Shown piece after piece: positions 6,570 through 13,893 of a DNA stretch of 18,104 nt (its first letter is position 1; each line of letters opens with the position of its first letter). The notes under the pieces are model-generated. The model was not told the DNA's origin, searched no databases, and saw nothing but the letters and a program-made list of their open reading frames with translations. Position numbers and translations under genes: made by a program. The stretch covers positions 1 through 18,104 of the forward strand of contig JAJRUE010000157.1 of the NCBI GenBank assembly GCA_024277955.1. Reading direction: 5' to 3'. This DNA comes from Alphaproteobacteria bacterium (GTDB lineage Bacteria; Pseudomonadota; Alphaproteobacteria; Rhodobacterales; Rhodobacteraceae).

Positions 6570-8981
6570 ATGGAGACTGCGATTTGTCTGGACAAGGGCT
6601 GGATGATCCGGGACGAAACCGGCGACATCCACCTGCCGATCGACTTCCCCGCCGACCTGCACGATGCGCTGCACCGCGCCGGCGTGATCGGCGAGCCGTA
6701 TCAGGGCCGCAACGAATACGACTGCCGCTGGGTCGGTGAACGCGACTGGGTGGCCAGCCGCTCGGTCGAGCTGGATGGCGAGCCCTGCGATCTGGTCCTG
6801 TCAGGGCTCGACACCATCGTTGATGTGCGCATCAACGGCCAGCAGGTCTTGCGCGCCGACAATGCCTTTCGGAGCTGGCGGGTCGATCTGGAAAACGTCG
6901 CCCGGCCCGGCGAAAACCGGATCGAGCTGCACCTGCGTTCCCCGGTGCGCGAGGCGGCGCGGCTGCAGCGCCGGCAGCCGTTCTTCGTGCCCTGGTCCAC
7001 CAACTGCTGCCAGATCCCCAACATCAACATGCTGCGCAAGCAGCAAAGCGATTTCGGCTGGGACTGGGGCATCGCGCTGGCGCCGCTCGGGGTGGCGGGG
7101 GGTATCGCCATCGAACCCCGGCGCACGCTGCGCATCGACGATCTGATCGTGACCCAGCGCCATGTGGACGGCGTGGCCGAAGTCACCGTAGAGGCGCTTT
7201 TCGCCGCGGCGGCGCCGGGCACGGCGGCGTTTCGGGTGTCGCTCTGCGGCCGGCAGGCGGGCGGTTCGGTCGATCTGGCCACGGACCGGGCGCGGACCTG
7301 CCTGCGCCTCGAAAACCCCGAACTGTGGTGGCCGGCGGGGCAGGGGGCGCAGGCGCTGCACGAACTGGTGGTCGAGCTGGGCGACGCACGCCAGACCCGG
7401 CGCATCGGGTTGCGCGACATCCGCCTGGTCGTCGAAAACGACGCGGCCGGCAGCAGTTTCGGCTTTCGCGTCAACGGGCGCGACGTGTTCGCCAAGGGGG
7501 CGAACTGGGTGCCGGCGGATGCGCTTTTCGGGCGGATCAGCCGCGAGGCGGTGCGCGATCTGCTGCAATCGGCGGTGGATGCCAACATGAACATGATCCG
7601 CGTCTGGGGCGGCGGGCGCTATGAGCCGGGCTGGTTCTACGACATCTGCGACGAGATGGGGCTGATGGTCTGGCAGGACTTCATGTTCGCCTGCAACCTT
7701 TATCGCTGCGACGACGATTTTTTGCAAAACGTACGGGCCGAGGTGCGCGAAAACGTGGCCCGGCTGAACCATCACGCCTGCCTGGCGCTGTGGTGCGGCG
7801 ACAACGAGCTGATCGGCGCGCTGGACGAATTCGAGGTCTCGCGCCGCGACCGCGACCGTTACCTGGTGGCCTATGACCGGCTGAACCGGACCATAGAAGC
7901 GGCGCTGAAGGAACTGCTGCCGGACGCCTGCTGGTGGCCTTCGTCCCCCAGCCTGGGGCCGTTGAACTTTGGCGACGCCTGGCACAACTGCGACAGCGGC
8001 GACATGCATTCCTGGGAGGTCTGGCACGAGGGCAAGGACTTTGACCACTACTACAGCCTTCGGCCGCGGTTCTGTTCCGAATTCGGCTTTCAGTCCTACC
8101 CGTCGCCGGCGGTGATCCGCCGCTTTGCCGCGCCCGAAGACATGAACATCGCCTCTCCGGTGATGGAAAGCCATCAGAAGAACGCCGGCGGCAATGCGCG
8201 CATCGCCGAAACCATGTTCCGCTATTTCCGCTTTCCCACGGATTTCGAGGATTTCGCCTATGTCAGCCAGATCCAGCAGGGCCTGGCGATCAAGACCGCG
8301 GTCAGCCACTGGCGCAGTCTCAAGCCGCATTGCATGGGCACGCTCTACTGGCAGCTGAACGACACCTGGCCCGCCTGCAGCTGGTCCAGCATCGATCACG
8401 GCGGCGACTGGAAGCTGCTGCATTACATGGCGCGCGATTTCTTTGCGCCGGTCGCGCTTGGCGTGGTGCCCGAGGACGGGGGCTGGCGGCTGATGGCGGT
8501 CAGCGACCGGCCGGATCCGGTGGCGCTGAGGGTCGAGGTTTCGGCGCTCGATCTGGCGGGGGGGATGCGCCCGCTGGGCCGGGCCGAAGCGCGGCTGGAC
8601 AACCGGGCCGCGATCCGGGCGATGCGCCTGGACGCCGGCGATCTGCGCCCGGGAGAATTGCTGCATTTTCGCTGGCGCGGCGACGACGGCACGCAGATGC
8701 ACGATGTCTTTGCCCCGAGCCCGTGGAAGGCGCTGGATCTGCAGCCGGCGCGGCTGCGTCAGGCGGTCGAGCGCGACGGCGACGCCTGGCGGATCACGCT
8801 GTCCGGCGAGGGGCTGGGGCTGTTCGTGGCGCTGGAGGCGGACCGGCCCGGGCGGTTCGACCGGAACGGGTTTCATGTTCTGCCGGGGCGCGATGAAACG
8901 GTGCTGTTTCGTCCGTCGCAGCCCCCCGGCGACGCGCCGCGCTTCGTGCTGCGCGACCTGCATCGCGCCACCTGCGGCTGA
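6570..8981 (+). CDS. Beta-mannosidase, glycoside hydrolase family 2
   Basis: An 803-residue GH2 enzyme of the usual length for cytoplasmic beta-mannosidases. Domain order is an N-terminal sugar-binding jelly roll (about 1-180) with the mannosidase-type QSDFGWDWG, an immunoglobulin-like domain (about 185-290), a TIM barrel (about 290-600) with RVWGGGRYEPGWFYDICDE, and C-terminal beta domains. The general acid/base is E413 in WCGDNE and the nucleophile is E504 in FCSEFGFQSYPS; both are intact. No signal peptide is seen, so it would release terminal beta-mannose from imported compounds. The ATG at 6570 starts the conserved GWMIRDE region, and upstream in-frame sequence looks non-coding. It is oriented with the ABC operon but separated by 285 bp, and I see no copy of the LacI operator in front of it. 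A related beta-glycosidase specificity cannot be excluded. Confidence 0.93.
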   Translation: METAICLDKGWMIRDETGDIHLPIDFPADLHDALHRAGVIGEPYQGRNEYDCRWVGERDWVASRSVELDGEPCDLVLSGLDTIVDVRINGQQVLRADNAFRSWRVDLENVARPGENRIELHLRSPVREAARLQRRQPFFVPWSTNCCQIPNINMLRKQQSDFGWDWGIALAPLGVAGGIAIEPRRTLRIDDLIVTQRHVDGVAEVTVEALFAAAAPGTAAFRVSLCGRQAGGSVDLATDRARTCLRLENPELWWPAGQGAQALHELVVELGDARQTRRIGLRDIRLVVENDAAGSSFGFRVNGRDVFAKGANWVPADALFGRISREAVRDLLQSAVDANMNMIRVWGGGRYEPGWFYDICDEMGLMVWQDFMFACNLYRCDDDFLQNVRAEVRENVARLNHHACLALWCGDNELIGALDEFEVSRRDRDRYLVAYDRLNRTIEAALKELLPDACWWPSSPSLGPLNFGDAWHNCDSGDMHSWEVWHEGKDFDHYYSLRPRFCSEFGFQSYPSPAVIRRFAAPEDMNIASPVMESHQKNAGGNARIAETMFRYFRFPTDFEDFAYVSQIQQGLAIKTAVSHWRSLKPHCMGTLYWQLNDTWPACSWSSIDHGGDWKLLHYMARDFFAPVALGVVPEDGGWRLMAVSDRPDPVALRVEVSALDLAGGMRPLGRAEARLDNRAAIRAMRLDAGDLRPGELLHFRWRGDDGTQMHDVFAPSPWKALDLQPARLRQAVERDGDAWRITLSGEGLGLFVALEADRPGRFDRNGFHVLPGRDETVLFRPSQPPGDAPRFVLRDLHRATCG

Positions 8982-9163
8982 GCCGGGCGGGCCGAGTCGC
9001 GCCGGTCGCGCCAGATCGCCCCGGGGCGGCAGCGCGGCCTGCACAACGCGCCATTTTCCCCCGCGAACGGCAGCTTTTCCAGCCGGGAGGGCGCGCGCGG
9101 TCGCGGTCAAGGCCTTGAAATTTCGCCGATAAATCGTGATAGAAAATTTATTCCAAAAACTCG

Positions 9164-9169
9164 TAAAAT
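9164..9169 (+). promoter_or_regulatory. Candidate -10 box of the ABC operon
   Basis: TAAAAT matches five of six bases of the -10 consensus. It lies in a locally AT-rich patch (about 9117-9175) within a GC-rich genome, directly before the operator, so transcription would begin inside the operator. No good -35 hexamer is found at 16-18 bp spacing, so this is tentative. Confidence 0.35.
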
Positions 9170-9171
9170 AA

Positions 9172-9189
9172 TTTGCACACGTGTGCAAA
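9172..9189. promoter_or_regulatory. LacI-family operator, ABC operon
   Basis: TTTGCACACGTGTGCAAA is a perfect 18-bp palindrome with the central CG step common in LacI/GalR-family operators. It lies 77 bp before the binding-protein start codon, just after a candidate -10 box, where a bound repressor would block initiation. Its 14-bp core recurs exactly once more in the window, in front of the phosphatase gene. The regulator is most likely the LacI-family protein encoded by the last gene of this operon. Confidence 0.85.
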
Positions 9190-9266
9190 GTATGGCTTAC
9201 TTGACGTCAGACAGCGCATCCACCTGTCAGCCAAGCGACACGACAACCAACGGGAGAAATGACACG

Positions 9267-10616
9267 ATGAAACATTGCAGAAACACATTGGCGGCGCTTG
9301 CCGCGACCTCTGCGCTGGCGATCGGCGCCGGGGCCGCGGTCGCCGAGGAAGTCACCATTTCAGTCTGGGCCAACCAGGGCAGTACCGAAAACTACCGTAT
9401 CGATGCGATCAAACTGGCCGCGACCCTGCTGGAACAGGAATACGCGGTGCGCGGCGAGGAGCTCAAGATCAACATCGAGGGCAAGATCTTTACCTCGTGG
9501 TCCGAGTTCAAGCAGGCGGTCACGCTTGCCGGCGAAGCGGGCACCGCGCCCAATATCGTGGTCACCGGCCACGAAGACATCGCCCCCTGGGCGCAGGCCG
9601 GGCTGATCGTGCCGATCGAGGATTACGTCGATCTGGACGCCTGGCCGCTCAACGACATCTACCCGAACCTGATCGACATCGCGTCCTTCCAGGGGCAGGT
9701 CTGGGGCATCCCGCAAGACACCGAATCGCGCCCGTTCTTCTTCTGGAACGACCACATGAAGGCGATCGGCTACACCGACGCCGACCTGGCCGGGCTGGCC
9801 GACAAGGTGCGCGCCGGTGAATACACGCTGAAAAACGTGCTGGAAGACGCCAGGAAGATGCAGGACGCCGGGCTGGTCGAGCCGGGCAAGGGGTTCTGGC
9901 CGCGGCCCAGCAAGGGCGGCGACTTCTGGCAGTTCTACATGAGCTATGGCGGCAAGTTCGCCACCGACGACGGCAAGCTTTTGTTCGACCGCCAGGCGAT
10001 GCGCGACGCCTATCAGTTCTTCGTCGACGCCGTGGACATGGGCGTGACCCGCAAGAACCACATCGGCACGCCGTGGGATCAGTGGCACGGCTCGCTGACC
10101 GCCGGCCAGGTCGGCATGTGGCATGGCGGCACCTGGCAATACAGCGAATGGACCGGCAAGTATGGTCTGGATTTCTTCAAGAACGTGACGTTTACGCTGA
10201 TCCCGTCGGGCGGCGACGACCGCGGCCGGGCCAACACGCTGACGCACCCGCTGGTCTATCTGGTGACCAGGCAGGACAGCGAAGAGGAAATGAGCGTTTC
10301 GGCGGAACTGATCTCGATCGCCTCCGAGCCGCGCATCAACGCGCTGCACGCGATCAAGTCGGCCCACCTGGGGATCACGCGTTCCGAAGAAGGCGTGCCG
10401 CTTTACGCCGGTGACCGCTGGACGCGCGAAGCCACCTCGGTGCTGCTGCCCTATGCCACCGCGGCCCCGAACAACCCGAACTTCGGTCAGTATTTCGAAG
10501 TGATGATGGGCGGGTTGCAGGCGGCCTGGACCGGGCAGAAAACCGTCGATCAGGCGGTTGCCGATGCCGAAACCGAACTGAAGGCGTCTCTGGGCGACAA
10601 GATCGTCTTCAAGTAA
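9267..10616 (+). CDS. Sugar-type ABC transporter substrate-binding protein
   Basis: A 449-residue periplasmic binding protein of extracellular solute-binding family 1 (CUT1 type). The signal peptide is residues 1-26 with a cut after AVA; the lone Cys4 is not in a lipobox, so it is probably soluble in the periplasm. The mature start VTISVWANQG is the usual first strand, followed by APNIVVTGHEDIAPWAQAGLIVPI (hinge region) and VWGIPQDTESRPFFFWN. The pocket is rich in Trp and Tyr (GDFWQFYMSYGG, MWHGGTWQYSEW), as expected for a carbohydrate or polyol ligand. The start ATG at 9267 has GGGAG about ten bases upstream. It is the first gene of the operon, behind the LacI operator, and is followed by a hairpin before the permease gene. 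The ligand is unknown; context suggests a glycerophosphorylated polyol or glycoside. Confidence 0.92.
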   Translation: MKHCRNTLAALAATSALAIGAGAAVAEEVTISVWANQGSTENYRIDAIKLAATLLEQEYAVRGEELKINIEGKIFTSWSEFKQAVTLAGEAGTAPNIVVTGHEDIAPWAQAGLIVPIEDYVDLDAWPLNDIYPNLIDIASFQGQVWGIPQDTESRPFFFWNDHMKAIGYTDADLAGLADKVRAGEYTLKNVLEDARKMQDAGLVEPGKGFWPRPSKGGDFWQFYMSYGGKFATDDGKLLFDRQAMRDAYQFFVDAVDMGVTRKNHIGTPWDQWHGSLTAGQVGMWHGGTWQYSEWTGKYGLDFFKNVTFTLIPSGGDDRGRANTLTHPLVYLVTRQDSEEEMSVSAELISIASEPRINALHAIKSAHLGITRSEEGVPLYAGDRWTREATSVLLPYATAAPNNPNFGQYFEVMMGGLQAAWTGQKTVDQAVADAETELKASLGDKIVFK

Positions 10617-10629
10617 GCAGGGCCGTGTT

Positions 10630-10656
10630 CGCCGGCGCTTCCCTAGGGCGCCGGCG
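10630..10656 (+). promoter_or_regulatory. Intercistronic stem-loop after binding-protein gene
   Basis: CGCCGGCGC (10630-10638) and GCGCCGGCG (10648-10656) form a perfect 9-bp stem with a 9-base loop, in the 73-bp gap between the binding-protein gene and the first permease gene. No T-run follows, so full termination is unlikely. In malE-malF and similar operons a hairpin in this position protects the upstream mRNA and raises binding-protein output relative to membrane components; the same use is inferred here. Confidence 0.7.
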
Positions 10657-10689
10657 GATACGCTGACAGGCCAGGAAGGGAGCGCGGAC

Positions 10690-12000
10690 ATGGGCAATTC
10701 GAAACATCTCGGCCTGATCCTTCTGGCGCCTGCCGGCATATTCGTTTTTCTGTTCTTCCTGGCGCCGGTGGTTCTGACCGGCGTGTTCGGCTTTACCAAC
10801 ATGAGCACCGCCACCGGCATTTCCGGCGGCGCCTACATGATCACCGACGACACCATGCGCAGCCTCAAGGGCCGCTATGGCGAAGGAGAGCTGGCGCAGA
10901 AACTGCTGCAGAACCTGTATGTTGTGGACGAGGCCGGGCTTGAACGCGCGCTTGCCGCCGGCGCCGACAGCGCCGCCATAGAAGAGCTGCGCCGCAAGCA
11001 CCTGGGCCAGAGCTTTGACAGCCGCCGGGCGCTGGAAAAGGTGATCAAGAAGCTCGACAACCGCCCCGCCAACATCCGCGCGATCAAGAAGATCGCCGCC
11101 GAATTCGAACGCTCCGTCGTGAACACCCGCTTTGAAAGCGCCGCCGATCTACTGGCCGCGATCGAAGAATTTGGCATTCCGCTGAGCGACGCGCAAAAGG
11201 CCGCGCTGGCCGAGGTCAGCTATACCGGCTGGGTGTTCACCACCCAGAACTTCAAGACCATGGTCGAACTGCCCGACACCTGGCGCACCATGGCCAACAC
11301 GCTGTTTTACGTCTTTACCACCTTGATCCTGTTCAACACCGGGTTCGCGCTGGTGCTGTCGATCGCCACCCACTACATGGCCGAAGCGCCCGCCGGGTTC
11401 TTCCGCTCGATGTGGCTCTTGCCGCGGATCACCCCGCCGGTGCTTTACGTGCTGATGTGGAAATGGCTGGCCTGGGACAACGGCTTTCTCGACAAGCTGC
11501 TGGTGCCGCTGGGTTTTCATGCGCGCAACTGGCTGCTGGACACGCCCACCAACGCCTGGGTCTTCGTGATCCTGATCAACGGCATCGTCGGCGCCTCGAT
11601 GGGGATGCTGATCTTTTCCTCGGCGATCAAGGCGATCCCCAAGCCGCTGTTTTACGCTTCCGAAGTCGATGGCGCCGGGCGCTGGCAGCAGATCCGCCAC
11701 ATCATCCTGCCGCAGCTGCGCTGGCCGATCCTGTTCATCACCAGCTACCAGACGCTGTCGCTGCTGACCTCGTTCGAATACATCCTGCTGTCCACCGACG
11801 GCGGCCCCGGCGGCGCGACCGAGGTCTGGGCGCTTTCCACCTACATGAAGGCGCTCAACAACTACGGCGGCGCGCTGCAATACGGCTATGGCGCGGCGCT
11901 GTCGCTGGTGCTGGTGGTGATCGGGGTGACGCTGTCGCTGATCTACCTGCGGCTGTTCAACTTCAACACCCTCACCGAATCCCCGAAGATCGAGCAATAG
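10690..12000 (+). CDS. CUT1 ABC permease with large periplasmic insertion
   Basis: A 436-residue inner-membrane permease, MalF/UgpA type, about 130-140 residues longer than a standard CUT1 permease. Helix 1 (about 8-30) is followed by an unusual, mostly helical and highly charged segment (about 42-180). The normal pattern then resumes at WVFTTQNFKTMVELPDTWRTM, which corresponds to the 'FVGLxNF' region. Five more helices follow, with the ATPase-contacting EAA loop at YASEVDGAGRWQQIRHIILP (322-341). By the positive-inside rule the insertion should be periplasmic, where it could contact the binding protein, as the unrelated P2 loop of E. coli MalF does. The start has AAGGGAG upstream. The second permease follows after 10 bp. 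It forms the channel with that partner. Confidence 0.92.
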   Translation: MGNSKHLGLILLAPAGIFVFLFFLAPVVLTGVFGFTNMSTATGISGGAYMITDDTMRSLKGRYGEGELAQKLLQNLYVVDEAGLERALAAGADSAAIEELRRKHLGQSFDSRRALEKVIKKLDNRPANIRAIKKIAAEFERSVVNTRFESAADLLAAIEEFGIPLSDAQKAALAEVSYTGWVFTTQNFKTMVELPDTWRTMANTLFYVFTTLILFNTGFALVLSIATHYMAEAPAGFFRSMWLLPRITPPVLYVLMWKWLAWDNGFLDKLLVPLGFHARNWLLDTPTNAWVFVILINGIVGASMGMLIFSSAIKAIPKPLFYASEVDGAGRWQQIRHIILPQLRWPILFITSYQTLSLLTSFEYILLSTDGGPGGATEVWALSTYMKALNNYGGALQYGYGAALSLVLVVIGVTLSLIYLRLFNFNTLTESPKIEQ

Positions 12001-12010
12001 GAGCGCCGCG

Positions 12011-12835
12011 ATGAGTGGAAATTACCGCAAATGGCCGATGATCGCGTTCCTCGGGGTGCTGACGGCGCCGCTGATCCTGATGTATGTGTTCCTGTTCGTG
12101 GATACCGTCACCAATACAGCGCCCGGCTCGCTCATCCCCAACGAATTCACGCTGGAACACTGGCGCTTCCTGCGCGAGAACCTGCCGGGGCGGCCCTCGA
12201 TCTGGGTCGCCACCTGGAACACCTTTCTGTTCGCCACACTCACGACCGTTGTCGTGCTGGTGGTCTCGTCGGCTGCGGGCTATTCCCTCTCGCGGCTGCG
12301 GCTGCCGGCACGATCCTTTTTCCTGGGCGGCATCCTGGTGCTGCACGCCTTTCCCACGGTGACGCTGCTGATCGCGATTTTCCTGATCCTGCAGATGCTG
12401 GGGCTCTACAACACGCTGATCGGGGTGATCCTGGTCAAGATCTCGCTGGAACTGCCGTTCGGCATCTGGATCATGAAGGGGTTTTACGACACCGTGCCCT
12501 GGGAAATCGAGATGGCCGGCATTCAGGACGGGGCCAGCCGGTTCCAGGTCTGGACCATGCTGGTGCTGCCGCAGGTCAAGCCCGCGATCCTGGCGCTGGG
12601 GATCATTTCCTTTCTGGCGGGCTGGTCGGAATTCATCCTGCCGCTGGTGCTGGCGCCGGGCAATGATGTGCAGGTGCTGTCGGTCTACCTGGCGGCGCTG
12701 ATCCAGGACGACAACAATTTCGACATGAACCTGTTCAAGTCGGTGGGCGTTTTCTACGTGATGCCGGTCATTGTCCTGTTCGTCTTCTTCCAGAACAAAC
12801 TGATGAACATCTACAGCGGAGGCACCAAGGGATAA
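12011..12835 (+). CDS. CUT1 ABC permease, MalG/UgpE type
   Basis: A 274-residue permease of normal family length with six predicted helices (first about 9-31). The EAA loop is EMAGIQDGASRFQVWTMLVLP (167-187), the contact site for the ATPase. LHAFPTVTLLIAIFLILQMLGLYNT in the middle and GWSEFILPLVL near the end are typical of MalG-like subunits. TAGGAG just upstream, overlapping the stop of the previous gene, gives a good ribosome site. Its stop codon overlaps the ATG of the ATPase gene (TAATG), so the two are probably translationally coupled. It pairs with the preceding permease to form the membrane channel. Confidence 0.94.
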   Translation: MSGNYRKWPMIAFLGVLTAPLILMYVFLFVDTVTNTAPGSLIPNEFTLEHWRFLRENLPGRPSIWVATWNTFLFATLTTVVVLVVSSAAGYSLSRLRLPARSFFLGGILVLHAFPTVTLLIAIFLILQMLGLYNTLIGVILVKISLELPFGIWIMKGFYDTVPWEIEMAGIQDGASRFQVWTMLVLPQVKPAILALGIISFLAGWSEFILPLVLAPGNDVQVLSVYLAALIQDDNNFDMNLFKSVGVFYVMPVIVLFVFFQNKLMNIYSGGTKG

Positions 12836-13893
12836 TGCGTATCCTGCTTGACAATTTCACCAAGAAATTCGGCGATCTGACGGTCATCGACCAGATGAAC
12901 CTCGAGATCCGCGATGGCGAAATGCTGGCGCTTCTGGGGGGCTCGGGCTGCGGCAAGTCGACGACGCTGTTTTCGATCTGCGGCATTCACAAGATCAACG
13001 GCGGGCGCATCCTGTTTGGCGACCGCGACGTGACCAACACCACGTCGCAGGAACGCAAGGTCGGCGTGGTGTTCCAGTCGTTCGCGCTTTACCCGCACAT
13101 GACGGTGGAAAAGAACATCGGTTTTCCGCTCAAGCTGCGCAAGGACAGCCGGGCCGAGATCGCGCGCAAGGTGGCCGAAATCGCCGAGATGGTGCATATC
13201 ACCGAGCTGCTTCAGCGCCGCCCCGGCGAACTTTCCGGCGGCCAGCAACAGCGCGTGGCGCTGGCGCGCGCGCTGATCCGGCGTCCCGACGTGCTGCTGC
13301 TGGACGAACCTCTTGCCAACCTGGACGCGGCGCTGCGCCTGGAAATGCGCTCGGAAATCCGGCGCATCCAGCGTGAAACCGGGATCACCGCGGTGCTGGT
13401 CACCCACGACCAGGTCGAAGCCATGAGCATGGCCGACCGGATCGCGATCATGGATGCGGGCAAGATCCTGCAGGTGGCCGAGCCCAGGGAAATGTATGAA
13501 AACCCGGTGTCGGATTACGTCGCCGGCTTTCTGGGCAGCCCGCCGATTTCCTTTCTGAAGGGTAAGATCGAGGGCGGCGATTTCGTCGAGGCCAGCACCG
13601 GCACGAAAATCCCGGTGGCCGCGCGCGTCGCCGCCTCGCACGCCGGCCAAGCGGTGCGCATCGGCGTGCGCCCCGAACATTTCCAGCCCGGCGGCAAGGC
13701 CCCGATCGCCGGCCGGGTGTCCTTTATCGAGGTGCAGGGCCGCGAAACGCTTTACGATGTCTCGTTGCCGGACGGGACGGTCCTCCGCTCGATCCAGGGC
13801 GGCGACCAGCAGGCGCGGATCGGCGATGAGGTCACCTGGGGGATCAACGCCGACCGGATCCTGGTGTTCGACGAACAGGGATGGAAGATTTGA
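12835..13893 (+). CDS. ABC transporter ATPase, MalK/UgpC type
   Basis: A 352-residue cytoplasmic ATPase with all motifs: Walker A GGSGCGKST (35-43, K41), Q-loop Q81, signature LSGGQQQR (133-140), Walker B VLLLDE (153-158), and the switch histidine H191 in VTHDQVEAMSMADRI. After about residue 235 comes the C-terminal OB/TOBE regulatory domain with IGVRPEHF, as in MalK and UgpC, which energise CUT1 sugar or glycerol-3-phosphate importers. It is the sole ATPase of the operon, so it probably works as a homodimer with the two permeases. Its ATG overlaps the stop of the second permease by one base, and its 3' end overlaps the phosphodiesterase start by 13 bases. Its placement identifies the transporter as complete. 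Confidence 0.95.
   Translation: MRILLDNFTKKFGDLTVIDQMNLEIRDGEMLALLGGSGCGKSTTLFSICGIHKINGGRILFGDRDVTNTTSQERKVGVVFQSFALYPHMTVEKNIGFPLKLRKDSRAEIARKVAEIAEMVHITELLQRRPGELSGGQQQRVALARALIRRPDVLLLDEPLANLDAALRLEMRSEIRRIQRETGITAVLVTHDQVEAMSMADRIAIMDAGKILQVAEPREMYENPVSDYVAGFLGSPPISFLKGKIEGGDFVEASTGTKIPVAARVAASHAGQAVRIGVRPEHFQPGGKAPIAGRVSFIEVQGRETLYDVSLPDGTVLRSIQGGDQQARIGDEVTWGINADRILVFDEQGWKI

Noticed and set aside
6275..6570. tRNA-Thr as an integration site of a mobile element
   Set aside because: No second copy of the tRNA 3' end, no integrase gene and no change in base composition follow it in the window.
6279..6674. Minus-strand frame ending in HTDSNRGPADYKSAALPAEL
   Set aside because: This is the well-known spurious peptide produced by translating the antisense of a tRNA gene, here tRNA-Thr.
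6801..9188. 795-codon open frame on the minus strand opposite the beta-mannosidase
   Set aside because: It has Arg/His/Gln/Pro-rich composition typical of a GC-rich shadow frame and no domain, while the plus strand encodes a complete GH2 enzyme.
9202..9209. TGACGTCA palindrome in the leader of the ABC operon
   Set aside because: An eight-base palindrome is easily found by chance and has no second copy placed at a comparable promoter position.
9360..10820. 486-codon minus-strand frame opposite the binding-protein gene
   Set aside because: Shadow frame: the composition is unlike a protein and the plus-strand gene has a signal peptide and family motifs.
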